Of a stretch of 22,903 bases of DNA, positions 6,086-14,546 are shown piece after piece. Every line of letters starts with the position of its first letter. The stretch's first letter is position 1. The translations under genes were made by a program, and so were the position numbers. The stretch is from CAKZML01 sp041571575 (GTDB lineage: Bacteria > Pseudomonadota > Gammaproteobacteria > Steroidobacterales > BM003), in contig JBFFTZ010000003.1 in NCBI GenBank assembly GCA_041571575.1, forward strand, positions 1 through 22,903, written 5' to 3'. The notes under the pieces were generated by a model. It worked only from the letters and a program-made list of their open reading frames with translations. It had not been told where the DNA came from and did no database searches.

Positions 6086-7654
6086 GTGGCTGACGTGCTG
6101 ACAACAAGAATTCAGAAATTGCATGACCTGGACCGGCCAGATATCTGGCAGGCCTCGCGCAAGGGACTGGAAAAGGAATCTTTGCGTATTACCCGGCAAA
6201 ATGAACTGGCGCAAACTCCACATCCGGCACTGCTTGGCGCTGCGTTGACCAATCGGTTTGTCACGACGGATTATTCCGAGGCCTTGCTGGAGTTAGTGAC
6301 GCCCGCGCTGGAAGACAGTGCAGCGACCCGACAGTTTCTGTGTGACATCCACCAGTTCGTGTACGACGGACTGGGCGATGAAATGCTTTGGCCCGCAAGC
6401 ATGCCATGCGCTGTAGAGGGCGATGAGAACATCCCCATAGCCGAATTTGGCAAGTCCAATATTGGACATATGAAGCACGTCTACCGGCGGGGCCTGGGTC
6501 ATCGCTACGGTCGCATGATGCAGATCATCGCGGGCGTGCATTTCAACTTTTCATTCTCCGACGAATTCTGGGAGGCCTATCAGCAGTTGCTGGGGTCTGA
6601 GCTGGACCCTGCGGATTTTCGCAATCAACACTACATGGGGCTGATCAGGAATTTCCATCGGACGGGCTGGCTGGTGCTGTATTTGTTTGGCGCGTCTCCG
6701 GCAGTGTGCAAGGCGTTTTTGCGGGGCCGTGAAACAGATTTGCATGAATTCGATCAGGACACGTACTTTCATCCCCACGCCACTTCCCTGCGAATGAGTG
6801 ACCTGGGCTACAAGAATCAGACCCAGTCCGCGATGAGGATTTCCGTTAATTCGCTGGACGAGTATGTCCGGGACCTGGGCCGTGCTGTAAGCACCCTCCA
6901 TCCGCCATATCAACGCATTGGTGTCGAGCAAGACGGTGACTACCGTCAGCTGAACGCAAACCTGCTGCAAATCGAAAACGAGTACTACAGCATGATTCGC
7001 CCCAAGAGGGTGATCAGCAGCGGTCAGCGTCCTACCAGTGCGCTGGCGGAAAATGGTGTCCAGTACATTGAAGTGCGGGCCCTGGATTTGAATGTGTTCG
7101 ATCCCGCCGGCGTCAGCGAAACCCAGATGCGTTTCCTGGAGGCCATGTTGTTGTATTGCCTGTTGAGCGACAGTCCGCCTATCGACGATAGCGAGTACCA
7201 GGAGATGGGTGTCAACCAGGGACGGGTCGCAGGTCGCGGCAGGGAGCCGGGGTTGACCCTTCTAAGGGATGGAAAAGAAGTGCCCTTGACTGAGTGGGCG
7301 ACAGAATTGCTGGACGGGGTAGCCAGGGTGTGTGAGTTGATGGACAGTGGTTTCGACAAACCCCTTTACATGTCAGCCGTTGAGGCCCAGCAGGCCCGGG
7401 TCATGAATCCTGACCAAACGCCCTCGGCCAGGGTGCTCAGGGAGATGGCAGAAAATAATGAATCGTTTTTGCAGTTTGGAGCCAGGTGGGCGAGAAACCA
7501 CCAGCAGTTTTTCCACGGCCTTCATCGATGCGATCCCGGTCGGGTTCGGCAGTTCACAACCGAGGCCAGTGCCTCGGTGGCAAGGCAACGTGACATGGAA
7601 CGCAAGGACATCTTGAGCTTCAAGCAATACCTTGAGGAATACTTCTCTGGGTAA
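6086..7654 (+). CDS. gshA: glutamate-cysteine ligase (gamma-glutamylcysteine synthetase)
   Basis: Catalyses the first, ATP-dependent step of glutathione synthesis, joining glutamate and cysteine, in the cytoplasm. At 522 aa it has the usual length of the gammaproteobacterial GshA class. Recognisable conserved stretches are GLEKESLRI near residue 30, the ALLELVTP segment, GRMMQIIAGVHFNFS, the QLNANLLQIENEYY region and the YIEVRALDLN substrate/metal-binding block. The start is GTG (6086-6088), decided by an excellent AAAGGAG seven nt upstream; the protein then begins M-A-D-V-L-T. No gshB is adjacent. The gene converges on the RND operon, and the hairpin at 7688-7707 lies between them. Confidence 0.95.
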   Translation: MADVLTTRIQKLHDLDRPDIWQASRKGLEKESLRITRQNELAQTPHPALLGAALTNRFVTTDYSEALLELVTPALEDSAATRQFLCDIHQFVYDGLGDEMLWPASMPCAVEGDENIPIAEFGKSNIGHMKHVYRRGLGHRYGRMMQIIAGVHFNFSFSDEFWEAYQQLLGSELDPADFRNQHYMGLIRNFHRTGWLVLYLFGASPAVCKAFLRGRETDLHEFDQDTYFHPHATSLRMSDLGYKNQTQSAMRISVNSLDEYVRDLGRAVSTLHPPYQRIGVEQDGDYRQLNANLLQIENEYYSMIRPKRVISSGQRPTSALAENGVQYIEVRALDLNVFDPAGVSETQMRFLEAMLLYCLLSDSPPIDDSEYQEMGVNQGRVAGRGREPGLTLLRDGKEVPLTEWATELLDGVARVCELMDSGFDKPLYMSAVEAQQARVMNPDQTPSARVLREMAENNESFLQFGARWARNHQQFFHGLHRCDPGRVRQFTTEASASVARQRDMERKDILSFKQYLEEYFSG

Positions 7655-7687
7655 TGTGGCTTTACCGGTAGCGCGGATCTAACAACA

Positions 7688-7707
7688 AGGCCGCCCCAGG
7701 GCGGCCT
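7688..7707 (-). terminator. hairpin terminator between gshA and the RND operon
   Basis: AGGCCGCCC (7688-7696) pairs with GGGCGGCCT (7699-7707), nine base pairs with a very tight loop, or eight with a four-base loop. On the minus strand it is followed by TTGTTGTT and begins just after the RND stop codon, so it probably ends that operon. On the plus strand no T-run follows, so it would be a weak terminator for gshA. Confidence 0.65.
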
Positions 7708-7711
7708 CATG

Positions 7712-10700
7712 CTAAGCACTCTTGCCTGTATCTCTCAGTCTCTGAATCATGCGGCTGACGTGTTCGGGTGATTTCGAGTTGCGCGCCATCAACTGGTAGA
7801 ACGCCGGCACCACGAACAGGGTCAGCAGGGTGGAGATGGTTACGCCGAACATCACCACGATGCCAATTGGAATCCGGCTCTCTGCGCCGGCACCGAACGA
7901 CATGACCAGGGGCAGGGCGCCGATGATGGTGCAAGTGCTTGTCATCAGCACCGGTCTCAGGCGAATTGCTGATGCCTTGATAATGGCTTCATTGAATTGT
8001 TCTCCGGCATCCCGCATCTGGTTGGTGAACTCCACGATCAGCACGCCGTTCTTGGCCGCCAGACCGATCAGCAAAATAATGCCGATCTGACTGTAAACAT
8101 TAATGCTCTGGTCAAAGAGCCACAGACCACCCAGTGCGCCGGTCAGGGCCAGGGGTACGGACATCATGATGATGAACGGATGGCGGAAGCTCTCGAATTG
8201 AGCGGCCAGGACCAGGAACACGATGACCAGTGCGACCAGAAAGGTCCAGTACAAGGAACTGCCGGCCTGCTTGTATTCTCTTGATTCTCCATCCCAGCTG
8301 ATTCGCGCCGTGGGCGGCAGCACGTCCCGGGCGATGCTTTCAATCTCATTCAGGGCCTGGCCCAGGGGGAAGTTGTCTTCAAGGTCACCGGTTATCGTGA
8401 TGCTACGCAGTCGATCGAATCGGTTCAGTTCCCTGGGTCCCGCGCTCTCTTCCAGCGTGACCAGGTTTCCCAGGGGCACCAGCCGTCCGTTGGTTTCCGA
8501 GCGCACATACAGGTTGCTCAAGTCGCTGGGCGTGGCCCGGTCTTCCTGGCGGCCCTGCAGGATCACGCGATACTCGCGGCCCCGGTCCACATAGGTCGTC
8601 ACAATCCGTGAACCCAGCATGGTTTCCAGTGTCCGTCCGATATTTTGCAGGGAAACGCCCAGTGTGGCGGCCCTGTCCCTGTCCACCAGAACGCGAATCT
8701 GGGGTTTACGCTCGTTGTAGTCCGAATCCAGTCCCTTAAATTTGGGGTTGGCCGAAGCGCGCTCAATTATCTGGTCTCGCCAGCGTGCAATTTCGTCGTA
8801 TTCGCTACCGCCCAGTACCATGGAAATTGCCTGGCCGCCCCATATGCCCAATCCCTGCGGGGTGTTGACTGAGGTTCTTACCCCCGGCAGGACAGCCAGT
8901 TTCTGGCGTACCCGTCCTGCAATGGACTCGGCGTTCTCGCTACGTTTTGACCAGTCCTCCAACAAGACGATTGCCCGTGCAGAATTCACCTCGCCACCAC
9001 CCCAACTCCCGGGCAGTCGGATAAGAGCGCGCATGATATTCCCGGCACGCACCTCTTCCATAAGAATCTCTTCCATTTGCCTGGCGTAACGGTCGGTGTA
9101 GTCCATGCTCGACCCTTCGGGGCCGACCATGTACACCGAAAACACGCCCCGATCTTCCTTGGGCGCGTACTCGGAGGGCAGGGCCTTGAACAGGAATACA
9201 GACAATGCGATCACGACGGCGGTAAACAGCAGTGTGATCCAGGTTCTTTCCAGGGACTTTCGTAGCAAGGCCTGATAACGGATAGATAGTGCCTGAAAGA
9301 AGTTGTCGACTCGCCGGGGCAGGCCGGTGCGTATGGCGTCGCCCTTGAGAATCTTGGAACTCAGCATGGGCGTGAGTGAGAGCGCTACGATGCTGGAGAA
9401 ACCGACCGCCGCTGCCAGTGATACCCCGAACTCGGCGAACAACCGGCCCACGTTACCCTGCACGAATGAGATTGGCAGGAACACTGCCGCCAGCACCAGC
9501 GTGGTGGCGATGACGGCGAACTGGATTTCGCGACTGCCATCCAGTGCCGCCAGCAACTTTGGCTGGCCGTCTTCAATACGCCGGTAAATGTTTTCCAGCA
9601 CAACGATGCCGTCATCTACCACCAGGCCAATCGCCAGCACCATGCCCAGCAATATCAACACGTTTACCGAATAACCCATTGCCAGCATGACCATGAATGT
9701 GGAGATGATGGAAATCGGGACCGTGAGGGCCGGAATAAGGGTGGCTCTCAGGCTGCCCAGGAACAGGTAAATCACAATCAGCACCAGGCTGAGCGAGAAC
9801 GCCAGGGCCTTAAACACTTCACGCATGGAGGCATCGATAAACAGTGATCGATCGTAATTGACCTCCAAGACAACCGATGGAGGCAGGGACTCCCTCACAT
9901 CATCAATAGCATCCCGGACGTTTTTGGCCACTTCTACGGTGTTGGCCCGTGAGAGCTGTTCAATTGCCAGGCTGATGGCGGGAATCCCGTTAGCCCTGGC
10001 CACGCTGCGGTCATCCTCGGCGGCTCGTCTGACCTCGGCGATATCTCCAAGACGAACCAGGGCACTGTCAGAGCCGCGTCCGATAACCAGCTCCCGGAAA
10101 CTTTGCTCGTCGACCAGGCCGGTCTGGGTTCGCAGGGTGAATTCCAACTGTTCGGATTCGAGACGCCCTGCGGGTAGTTCGATGTTTTCCCTTCTCAGGG
10201 CGGATTCAACGTCGGCCACGGTGAGGCCGCGTCCTGCCAGGGCGCGCCTGTCCATCCAGATCCGCATGGCATATCGGCGAGCGCCCGATAGCCGAACCCT
10301 GGCTACGCCCTGCACAGTGGAAAAGCGATCGATCAGCACGCGCTCGCCGTAGTCCGTTAGTTCCAGGTTCGACATGCTGTCGCTGGTCAGGTTGATGTAC
10401 ATGATGGCCCGGGTGTTGCTGTCCACCTTGGCGATTTCGGGGGTGTCGGCTTCCTCGGGCAGATTGCCCACCACCCGTGATACCCGGTCGCGGATATCGT
10501 TGGCGGCGCCATCAATATCCCGGGAAAGACTGAACTGCACATTGATGCTGGAGCGTTCGTCCTCGCTCTGGGAAGTGAGTTTTTCCACACCCTCCAGGCC
10601 GGCAATTCGTTCTTCGATGACCTGGGTAATCTTGGTTTCCACGACCTGGGCAGATGCGCCACGGTAGTTGGTGTCAATTGAGACCACCGGCGGGTCTATG

Positions 10701-10816
10701 TCCGTATACTCGCGCACCGGCAGCAGGGTCAGTGACATCAGGCCCAGGATGACCAGTAACAGGCTGAGTACGGTGGCGAATACCGGCCGTTTAATCGAGA
10801 GTTCGGAGAGTGTCAT
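7712..10816 (-). CDS. RND-family multidrug efflux transporter, inner-membrane pump
   Basis: Proton-driven trimeric pump of the HAE1 (AcrB/MexB) type, 1034 aa, the normal length. It starts with the family N-terminus, MTLSELSIKRPVFATV, and TM1. The large porter domain covers about 35-335, followed by TM2-TM6. The proton-relay Asp pair is in TM4 (GLVVDDGIVVLENIYR, D401/D402). A second porter domain follows, and the conserved Lys is in the GLAAKNGVLIVEF segment of TM10. Adaptor and pump overlap by ATGA at 10813-10816, so they are translationally coupled. No outer-membrane channel gene is in the operon; a TolC-like protein encoded elsewhere would be needed. The substrate cannot be read from the sequence. 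Its two upstream partners are metabolic enzymes, which suggests an endogenous substrate, but that is inference. Confidence 0.95.
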   Translation of the reverse strand: MTLSELSIKRPVFATVLSLLLVILGLMSLTLLPVREYTDIDPPVVSIDTNYRGASAQVVETKITQVIEERIAGLEGVEKLTSQSEDERSSINVQFSLSRDIDGAANDIRDRVSRVVGNLPEEADTPEIAKVDSNTRAIMYINLTSDSMSNLELTDYGERVLIDRFSTVQGVARVRLSGARRYAMRIWMDRRALAGRGLTVADVESALRRENIELPAGRLESEQLEFTLRTQTGLVDEQSFRELVIGRGSDSALVRLGDIAEVRRAAEDDRSVARANGIPAISLAIEQLSRANTVEVAKNVRDAIDDVRESLPPSVVLEVNYDRSLFIDASMREVFKALAFSLSLVLIVIYLFLGSLRATLIPALTVPISIISTFMVMLAMGYSVNVLILLGMVLAIGLVVDDGIVVLENIYRRIEDGQPKLLAALDGSREIQFAVIATTLVLAAVFLPISFVQGNVGRLFAEFGVSLAAAVGFSSIVALSLTPMLSSKILKGDAIRTGLPRRVDNFFQALSIRYQALLRKSLERTWITLLFTAVVIALSVFLFKALPSEYAPKEDRGVFSVYMVGPEGSSMDYTDRYARQMEEILMEEVRAGNIMRALIRLPGSWGGGEVNSARAIVLLEDWSKRSENAESIAGRVRQKLAVLPGVRTSVNTPQGLGIWGGQAISMVLGGSEYDEIARWRDQIIERASANPKFKGLDSDYNERKPQIRVLVDRDRAATLGVSLQNIGRTLETMLGSRIVTTYVDRGREYRVILQGRQEDRATPSDLSNLYVRSETNGRLVPLGNLVTLEESAGPRELNRFDRLRSITITGDLEDNFPLGQALNEIESIARDVLPPTARISWDGESREYKQAGSSLYWTFLVALVIVFLVLAAQFESFRHPFIIMMSVPLALTGALGGLWLFDQSINVYSQIGIILLIGLAAKNGVLIVEFTNQMRDAGEQFNEAIIKASAIRLRPVLMTSTCTIIGALPLVMSFGAGAESRIPIGIVVMFGVTISTLLTLFVVPAFYQLMARNSKSPEHVSRMIQRLRDTGKSA

Positions 10817-11847
10817 GGCTGGGTCTCATCGGCTGCCAGTTCTTTGAGCACCTCTACCTCGCTACCGACCTGCAAACGCTGTGTGCCTTCCACCACGATC
10901 ATCTCGCCTTCCACCAGCCCGTCTACAATCTCCAGCTCGCCCGGGCGTCGTCGCCCGGTCTTTACCTGGCGCTTCTCCGCGCGACCCTGGTTAATGACGA
11001 AAACGTATTGTCGGCTTTGTTCTGAGATCAAGGATTGCTCCGGGATCACCAGTGCGTCGAATTCTTCCTGGATCAACACCACAGACATAAGCATGCCCGG
11101 CCGCAGCAGGCCCTCGGCGTTGGGAATGCGGGCGCGTATGGCTATCGACCGTGTCACCGGGTCAACCCGTGTGTCGATACTGATTACCTTGCCGGCAAAC
11201 GCCGTGTCCGGGTATGCGATGCTCGTGGCATTAATTTCCAGGCCCGGCTTGAGCTTGGCCATCAATACCTCGGGCAGATAGAAATCCAGCTTGATGGTGT
11301 CCAGGTCATCCAGGGTGGTAATGATCGTGCCAGGTGATACCAGGCTGCCGGCGCTAATCCGGCGCAGGCCCACGTAGCCCTCAAACGGAGCCCTTATGGT
11401 CAGGTCTGCCAGGCGTGCGGTGGCGGCCTGCACCCGGGCCTGGTCGGCCTCCATTGCAGACTGAAGTTGCTTGAGTTCCGATTGGGAAATGGACTTTGTG
11501 CGATCAAGTTCTTCGGCCCGCTTAAAATTGCTGCGGCTTTCGCTGAAATCAGCGCTCGCCACTGCCAGGTTTGCCCTGGCCTCGTCGGTATCCAGCTCTA
11601 CCAGTACCTGGCCGGCCTTTACCAACTGACCTTCCTCGAAAAGAATCCTGGAGACTCTTTCGGAAATCTTTGAGGTGATGTTGACTGACTCGTTGGCCAT
11701 GGTGGTGCCCAGGCTCTCTGCCTGCATGGGCATGGACATTCTCGTTACCTTCTTTGCGATAACCGGTGCCTGCTGGGCTAGCAACAAGGGTGAGGAAAAC
11801 GCCAGGACAATGCTGGCCAGGGACAAAGTTATCCGTCTGATAGTCAT
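10813..11847 (-). CDS. RND efflux periplasmic adaptor (membrane fusion protein)
   Basis: Links the inner-membrane RND pump to an outer-membrane channel. The 344 aa show a signal peptide (about 1-24, ending LLLAQQA), then half of a lipoyl domain with GQLVKAGQVLVELDT, a helical hairpin rich in Ala/Glu/Arg (about 90-150, SADFSESRSNFKRAEELDRT), the second lipoyl half (IRAPFEGYVGLRRISAGSLV), then beta-barrel and membrane-proximal domains (ARIPNAEGLLRPGMLMSVVL). There is no lipobox Cys, so the adaptor is anchored by an uncleaved helix or is soluble. It overlaps the aminotransferase upstream (11844-11847) and the pump downstream (10813-10816), both by ATGA. Confidence 0.93.
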   Translation of the reverse strand: MTIRRITLSLASIVLAFSSPLLLAQQAPVIAKKVTRMSMPMQAESLGTTMANESVNITSKISERVSRILFEEGQLVKAGQVLVELDTDEARANLAVASADFSESRSNFKRAEELDRTKSISQSELKQLQSAMEADQARVQAATARLADLTIRAPFEGYVGLRRISAGSLVSPGTIITTLDDLDTIKLDFYLPEVLMAKLKPGLEINATSIAYPDTAFAGKVISIDTRVDPVTRSIAIRARIPNAEGLLRPGMLMSVVLIQEEFDALVIPEQSLISEQSRQYVFVINQGRAEKRQVKTGRRRPGELEIVDGLVEGEMIVVEGTQRLQVGSEVEVLKELAADETQP

Positions 11848-12755
11848 CGATTTAAGCTCTTTATGGGGGTGCCGTTCCGGCGTACCCAGTTGCCATGTAA
11901 TGTCTGCATCCGGCCCGTCAACTCACCGGCCTGTTCACCAATTCTGCGTCCGTCCACTTCCAGCACGGGGGTCAATTCGCCCATTGTGCCCGTGGTAAAC
12001 ATTTCGTCCGCACTGTACACCTCGGTCAGCGACAGGTTTTTCTCCACTACCGTTGCGCCATCCTCCCGTGCCAGCTTGATCACCATGGCCCGGGTGATGC
12101 CCGGAAGACAGCTGTCGGCATGGGGAGTATAGAGCACACCTTTCTTGACCAGGAACACATTGGTGTCGTTGGTCTCCGAGACAAAGCCGTTTACATCCAG
12201 CATCAGGGCGCTGTCGACTCCTGCAACATTGGCCTCTATGGCGGCCAGGATATTGTTGATCAGGTTATTGTGATGAATCTTTGAGTCCACGCACTGGGGG
12301 GAGTTTCGACGAATTGCAGAGCTGATTAATCGGATTCCGGCGCCGGGGTAGACCGGCGCTTTCCATTCGGCCAGTACGATCAGGCAGCAACCTGACCGGT
12401 TAAGCCGGGGATTCATGCCCGAGGTGACCTTTTCTCCCCGGGTCAGGGTCATGCGCACGTGGGCGCCATCGAACATGCCATTGGCTTCCAGGGTGTCGAA
12501 CAGCGCTCTTTCAACCTGGCTGCGCGGGGGTATCCCTTCAAACGCCATGGCCTTGGCGGAGTCCAGCAGGCGGTCTAGGTGGGCCTCCAACTCGGCAACT
12601 CGCCCGTCGTAAACCCGCAGACCCTCCCAGACCGCATCACCGCCCTGGACTGAACTGTCGAACACCGAGACCTTTGCCTGGTCACGGGGAAGGAGTTGTC
12701 CGCCAACGTGGACCAGGATGTCGGCGTTACGTGGATCTGGGAGCGTTGGGCTCAT
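11844..12755 (-). CDS. class IV PLP aminotransferase, branched-chain (IlvE)-like
   Basis: Fold-type IV PLP enzyme, 303 aa, the size of IlvE or D-amino-acid aminotransferase. Visible features are the opening SVFDSSVQGGDAVWEGLRVY (30-49), the PLP-lysine candidate K159 in DSKIHHNNLINN, the cofactor-binding SETNDTNVFLV (193-203), LPGITRAMVI (218-227) and TGTMGELTPV (255-264). The lysine region differs from E. coli IlvE (which has KAGGNY), and SETNDTN replaces SEGAGEN, so the substrate may not be Leu/Ile/Val. The D-Ala transaminase and 4-amino-4-deoxychorismate lyase subfamilies are alternatives. It overlaps the sulfotransferase-like gene by 4 bp upstream and the RND adaptor by 4 bp downstream. 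This unusual context argues against a plain housekeeping ilvE. Confidence 0.88.
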   Translation of the reverse strand: MSPTLPDPRNADILVHVGGQLLPRDQAKVSVFDSSVQGGDAVWEGLRVYDGRVAELEAHLDRLLDSAKAMAFEGIPPRSQVERALFDTLEANGMFDGAHVRMTLTRGEKVTSGMNPRLNRSGCCLIVLAEWKAPVYPGAGIRLISSAIRRNSPQCVDSKIHHNNLINNILAAIEANVAGVDSALMLDVNGFVSETNDTNVFLVKKGVLYTPHADSCLPGITRAMVIKLAREDGATVVEKNLSLTEVYSADEMFTTGTMGELTPVLEVDGRRIGEQAGELTGRMQTLHGNWVRRNGTPIKSLNR

Positions 12756-13489
12756 GAGTCTGTGGTTCCGTGGCTGCTGAATTGGTAGAGCTTTTGATAA
12801 TACTCGCTGGATTCCTCCAGCAGGGGTTTAAGAGCGTCGGGCACTGGAGCGGTCTTGTGCCGGTAGGGGGTGAAGCCGGTGGTCTCGTGCACCCGGTGGT
12901 ACCAATGGGGCGCCCAGATTCCGTCCTCAGGTTTTGCTCCCTCAGGCCAGCTGAGCATGGCTTCCTCAAACTTCATTCCCAGGTACTGGCATACCTCGTT
13001 CAGGACTGTTCGGGGGTCCAGCAATAGATCTCTGGCGTCGATTACCAATACACGCTGGCCAATGGATTGCAGTTCCTGGAGTAATTCCCACTGCAGCGCC
13101 AGGCCCGTGTCGCGCAGGGTTGGCTCGGGAATTTGCCTGCTTAATGAGGGCAGCATTTGTTCAGGGTCACGTATCAATAACAGGTTACGACTGCGCTCAA
13201 GGAAGGCATGGTCCATATCGCACAAGTGATGGGCCATCTGTTTCAGAAACAGCCGTGGGCGCTGGCGGGGCTGTTGCAGGAGCGTGTTGATAACCCGGTT
13301 GCCATCGCAGTCCATATCTTCCATGACTTCCCTGGCGGCGGGGTGGTCAGCGCCGCTTACCCTGAGGTAATGCCCGTACAGGGGTTCATCCACGACCAGG
13401 GTATCGCTGCGTTGGCGAAAACTGTACATCAGGGCTGTGGAAACATTTCGTGGCCCCGACCACATATTGATTATTCCTGTGTCGTGCAT
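12752..13489 (-). CDS. sulfotransferase-like P-loop protein
   Basis: A 245-aa cytosolic protein with the layout of a small sulfotransferase. The first strand and P-loop read GIINMWSGPRNVSTALMYSF (5-24), where PRNVST would cradle the 5'-phosphosulfate of PAPS. LLLIRDPEQMLPSL (103-116) matches the 3'-phosphate site with R107 and S115. A conserved-looking FLKQMAHHL lies at 81-89, and WHRVHE-type residues lie in the C-terminal part (APHWYHRVHETTG). The acceptor is unknown. ATG 13489 is preferred to ATG 13465 (before WSGPRN), because the shorter form would lose the strand leading into the P-loop, although AGGA lies nearer the second ATG. It is the first gene of the four-gene operon and overlaps the aminotransferase by ATGA. 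From memory, plant BCAT-like proteins carry a similar P-loop domain fused to an aminotransferase of this type. Confidence 0.8.
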   Translation of the reverse strand: MHDTGIINMWSGPRNVSTALMYSFRQRSDTLVVDEPLYGHYLRVSGADHPAAREVMEDMDCDGNRVINTLLQQPRQRPRLFLKQMAHHLCDMDHAFLERSRNLLLIRDPEQMLPSLSRQIPEPTLRDTGLALQWELLQELQSIGQRVLVIDARDLLLDPRTVLNEVCQYLGMKFEEAMLSWPEGAKPEDGIWAPHWYHRVHETTGFTPYRHKTAPVPDALKPLLEESSEYYQKLYQFSSHGTTDS

Positions 13490-13691
13490 CTGAAAGTCAT
13501 CTTGGTGAAGGGTTGATACTTCTATTACCGTACACCTGATATTGCGTATTTCAAGCTCGGGGCGACCCGCCCGTCCAGGCTCAATAGCGTGGCGCTCACA
13601 GGGTCCTTGCCTTCAGGTCGCTATTTGGTTCAACGCATTCTGTCATTGGCCGGGCTGGATTGCAGCCTTGTCCGCATGTGGGAGCTTGTTC
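13490..13691. other. divergent intergenic region
   Basis: About 200 bp between the sulfotransferase-like operon (minus) and the dipeptidase pseudogene (plus). Short open frames cross it, but none looks coding, and I could not place convincing promoter hexamers. The minus-strand operon must start here or nearby. Confidence 0.4.
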
Positions 13692-14490
13692 ATGACCCGA
13701 CGACTATCTTTCGTTGTAGTGCCGTTGATGTTTCTTCATGGCCGCCTGCAGTGAGACTCAGCGGGATGCACCCCGGGGGGTGGTCACTGAACCCATGCTG
13801 ATCGTGGATACCCATATCGATGTGCCGTAGAGGCTTGAGTCCCTGTGGGCGCGAGGTGGTAAAGGAGATGAACCGCGTGGGCATCATGGTGGACGTTTCC
13901 CATGTCACCGATGAGACCTTTTACCAGGTGATGGATGTAACGGCGGTGCCGGTGATCGCCAGTCACTCCTGTGCCCGACATTTCACGCCGGGATTCGAGC
14001 GCAATATGAGCGATGACATGATTCGTCGCCTGGCCCGGGACGGTGGTGTGATCCAGATAAACTTTGGTTCCTCCTTCCTCACGGGAGTGGCTAGCCGGTG
14101 GTTTACGGATATGCTCAAGGAACGGGCCGCATGGGCCCAGGCCCGGCAAGCTGGGCAGCCAGACAGCGAGGCCATTGAGGCGTTCGTGTAAGAATACCGG
14201 GAGGCCAATCCCATGCCCTGCGCCAGCCTGGATGACGTGCTTGATCACATTGATGATGCGGTAGGCCTGGGCAGCGTGGACAACGTCGGTATTGGTTCGG
14301 GCTTCGAGGGGAGGGGGATTCCCTGCCTGTCGGACTGAAGGATATGTCTGGTTGCCCCAAGCTGATTGCCGGCCTGCGCACTCGCGGCTATGGCGACGAG
14401 GATATTCGCAAGATCATGGGCGGGAACCTGATGCGAGTCTGGCGCATGGCGGAAGATTACGCCGACGGTATCAGGGCAATTCCGAATTGA
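13692..14490 (+). pseudogene. degraded M19 membrane dipeptidase lipoprotein
   Basis: Remnant of a zinc dipeptidase of the renal-dipeptidase (M19) family. It begins at ATG 13692, behind GGAG, with a lipoprotein-type signal MTRRLSFVVVPLMFL. A one-base shift near 13735 must be crossed to reach AACSETQRDAP and then LIVDTHIDVP with the first metal ligands HxD. TAG 13828-13830 follows at a deletion junction: about 150 family residues, including the bridging Glu, are missing before GLSPCGREVVKEMNRVGIMV. The next part is well preserved, with DVSHV, ASHSCARH and NMSDDMIRRLA. TAA 14189-14191 then interrupts before EYREANPMPCASLDDVLDH. A frameshift in the G-rich stretch near 14310 precedes GDSLPVGLKDMSG and KIMGGNLMRVWR. 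The usual GSDFDG ligand motif reads GSGFEG. No functional enzyme is possible. Confidence 0.9.
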
Positions 14491-14546
14491 CCTGATTGCG
14501 CCGGGGGAACAGTCTGGAGACTGGCTCTCTAGATTGGCAGAAGCGT

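Noticed and set aside
5892..6101. 69-aa frame with a CxxC pair upstream of gshA
   Set aside because: It overlaps both candidate promoter boxes and the gshA start, has no ribosome site and resembles no family. Treated as chance.
13542..13691. Short plus-strand frames before the dipeptidase pseudogene as a gene remnant
   Set aside because: The translated sequences match no family I know, and the real start with GGAG is at 13692.
13820..14191. The open frame containing DVSHV and ASHS as an intact small dipeptidase
   Set aside because: It lacks the N-terminal HxD ligands, the bridging Glu and the C-terminal domain. All of these except the bridging Glu can be read in neighbouring frames, so it is a fragment of a pseudogene.
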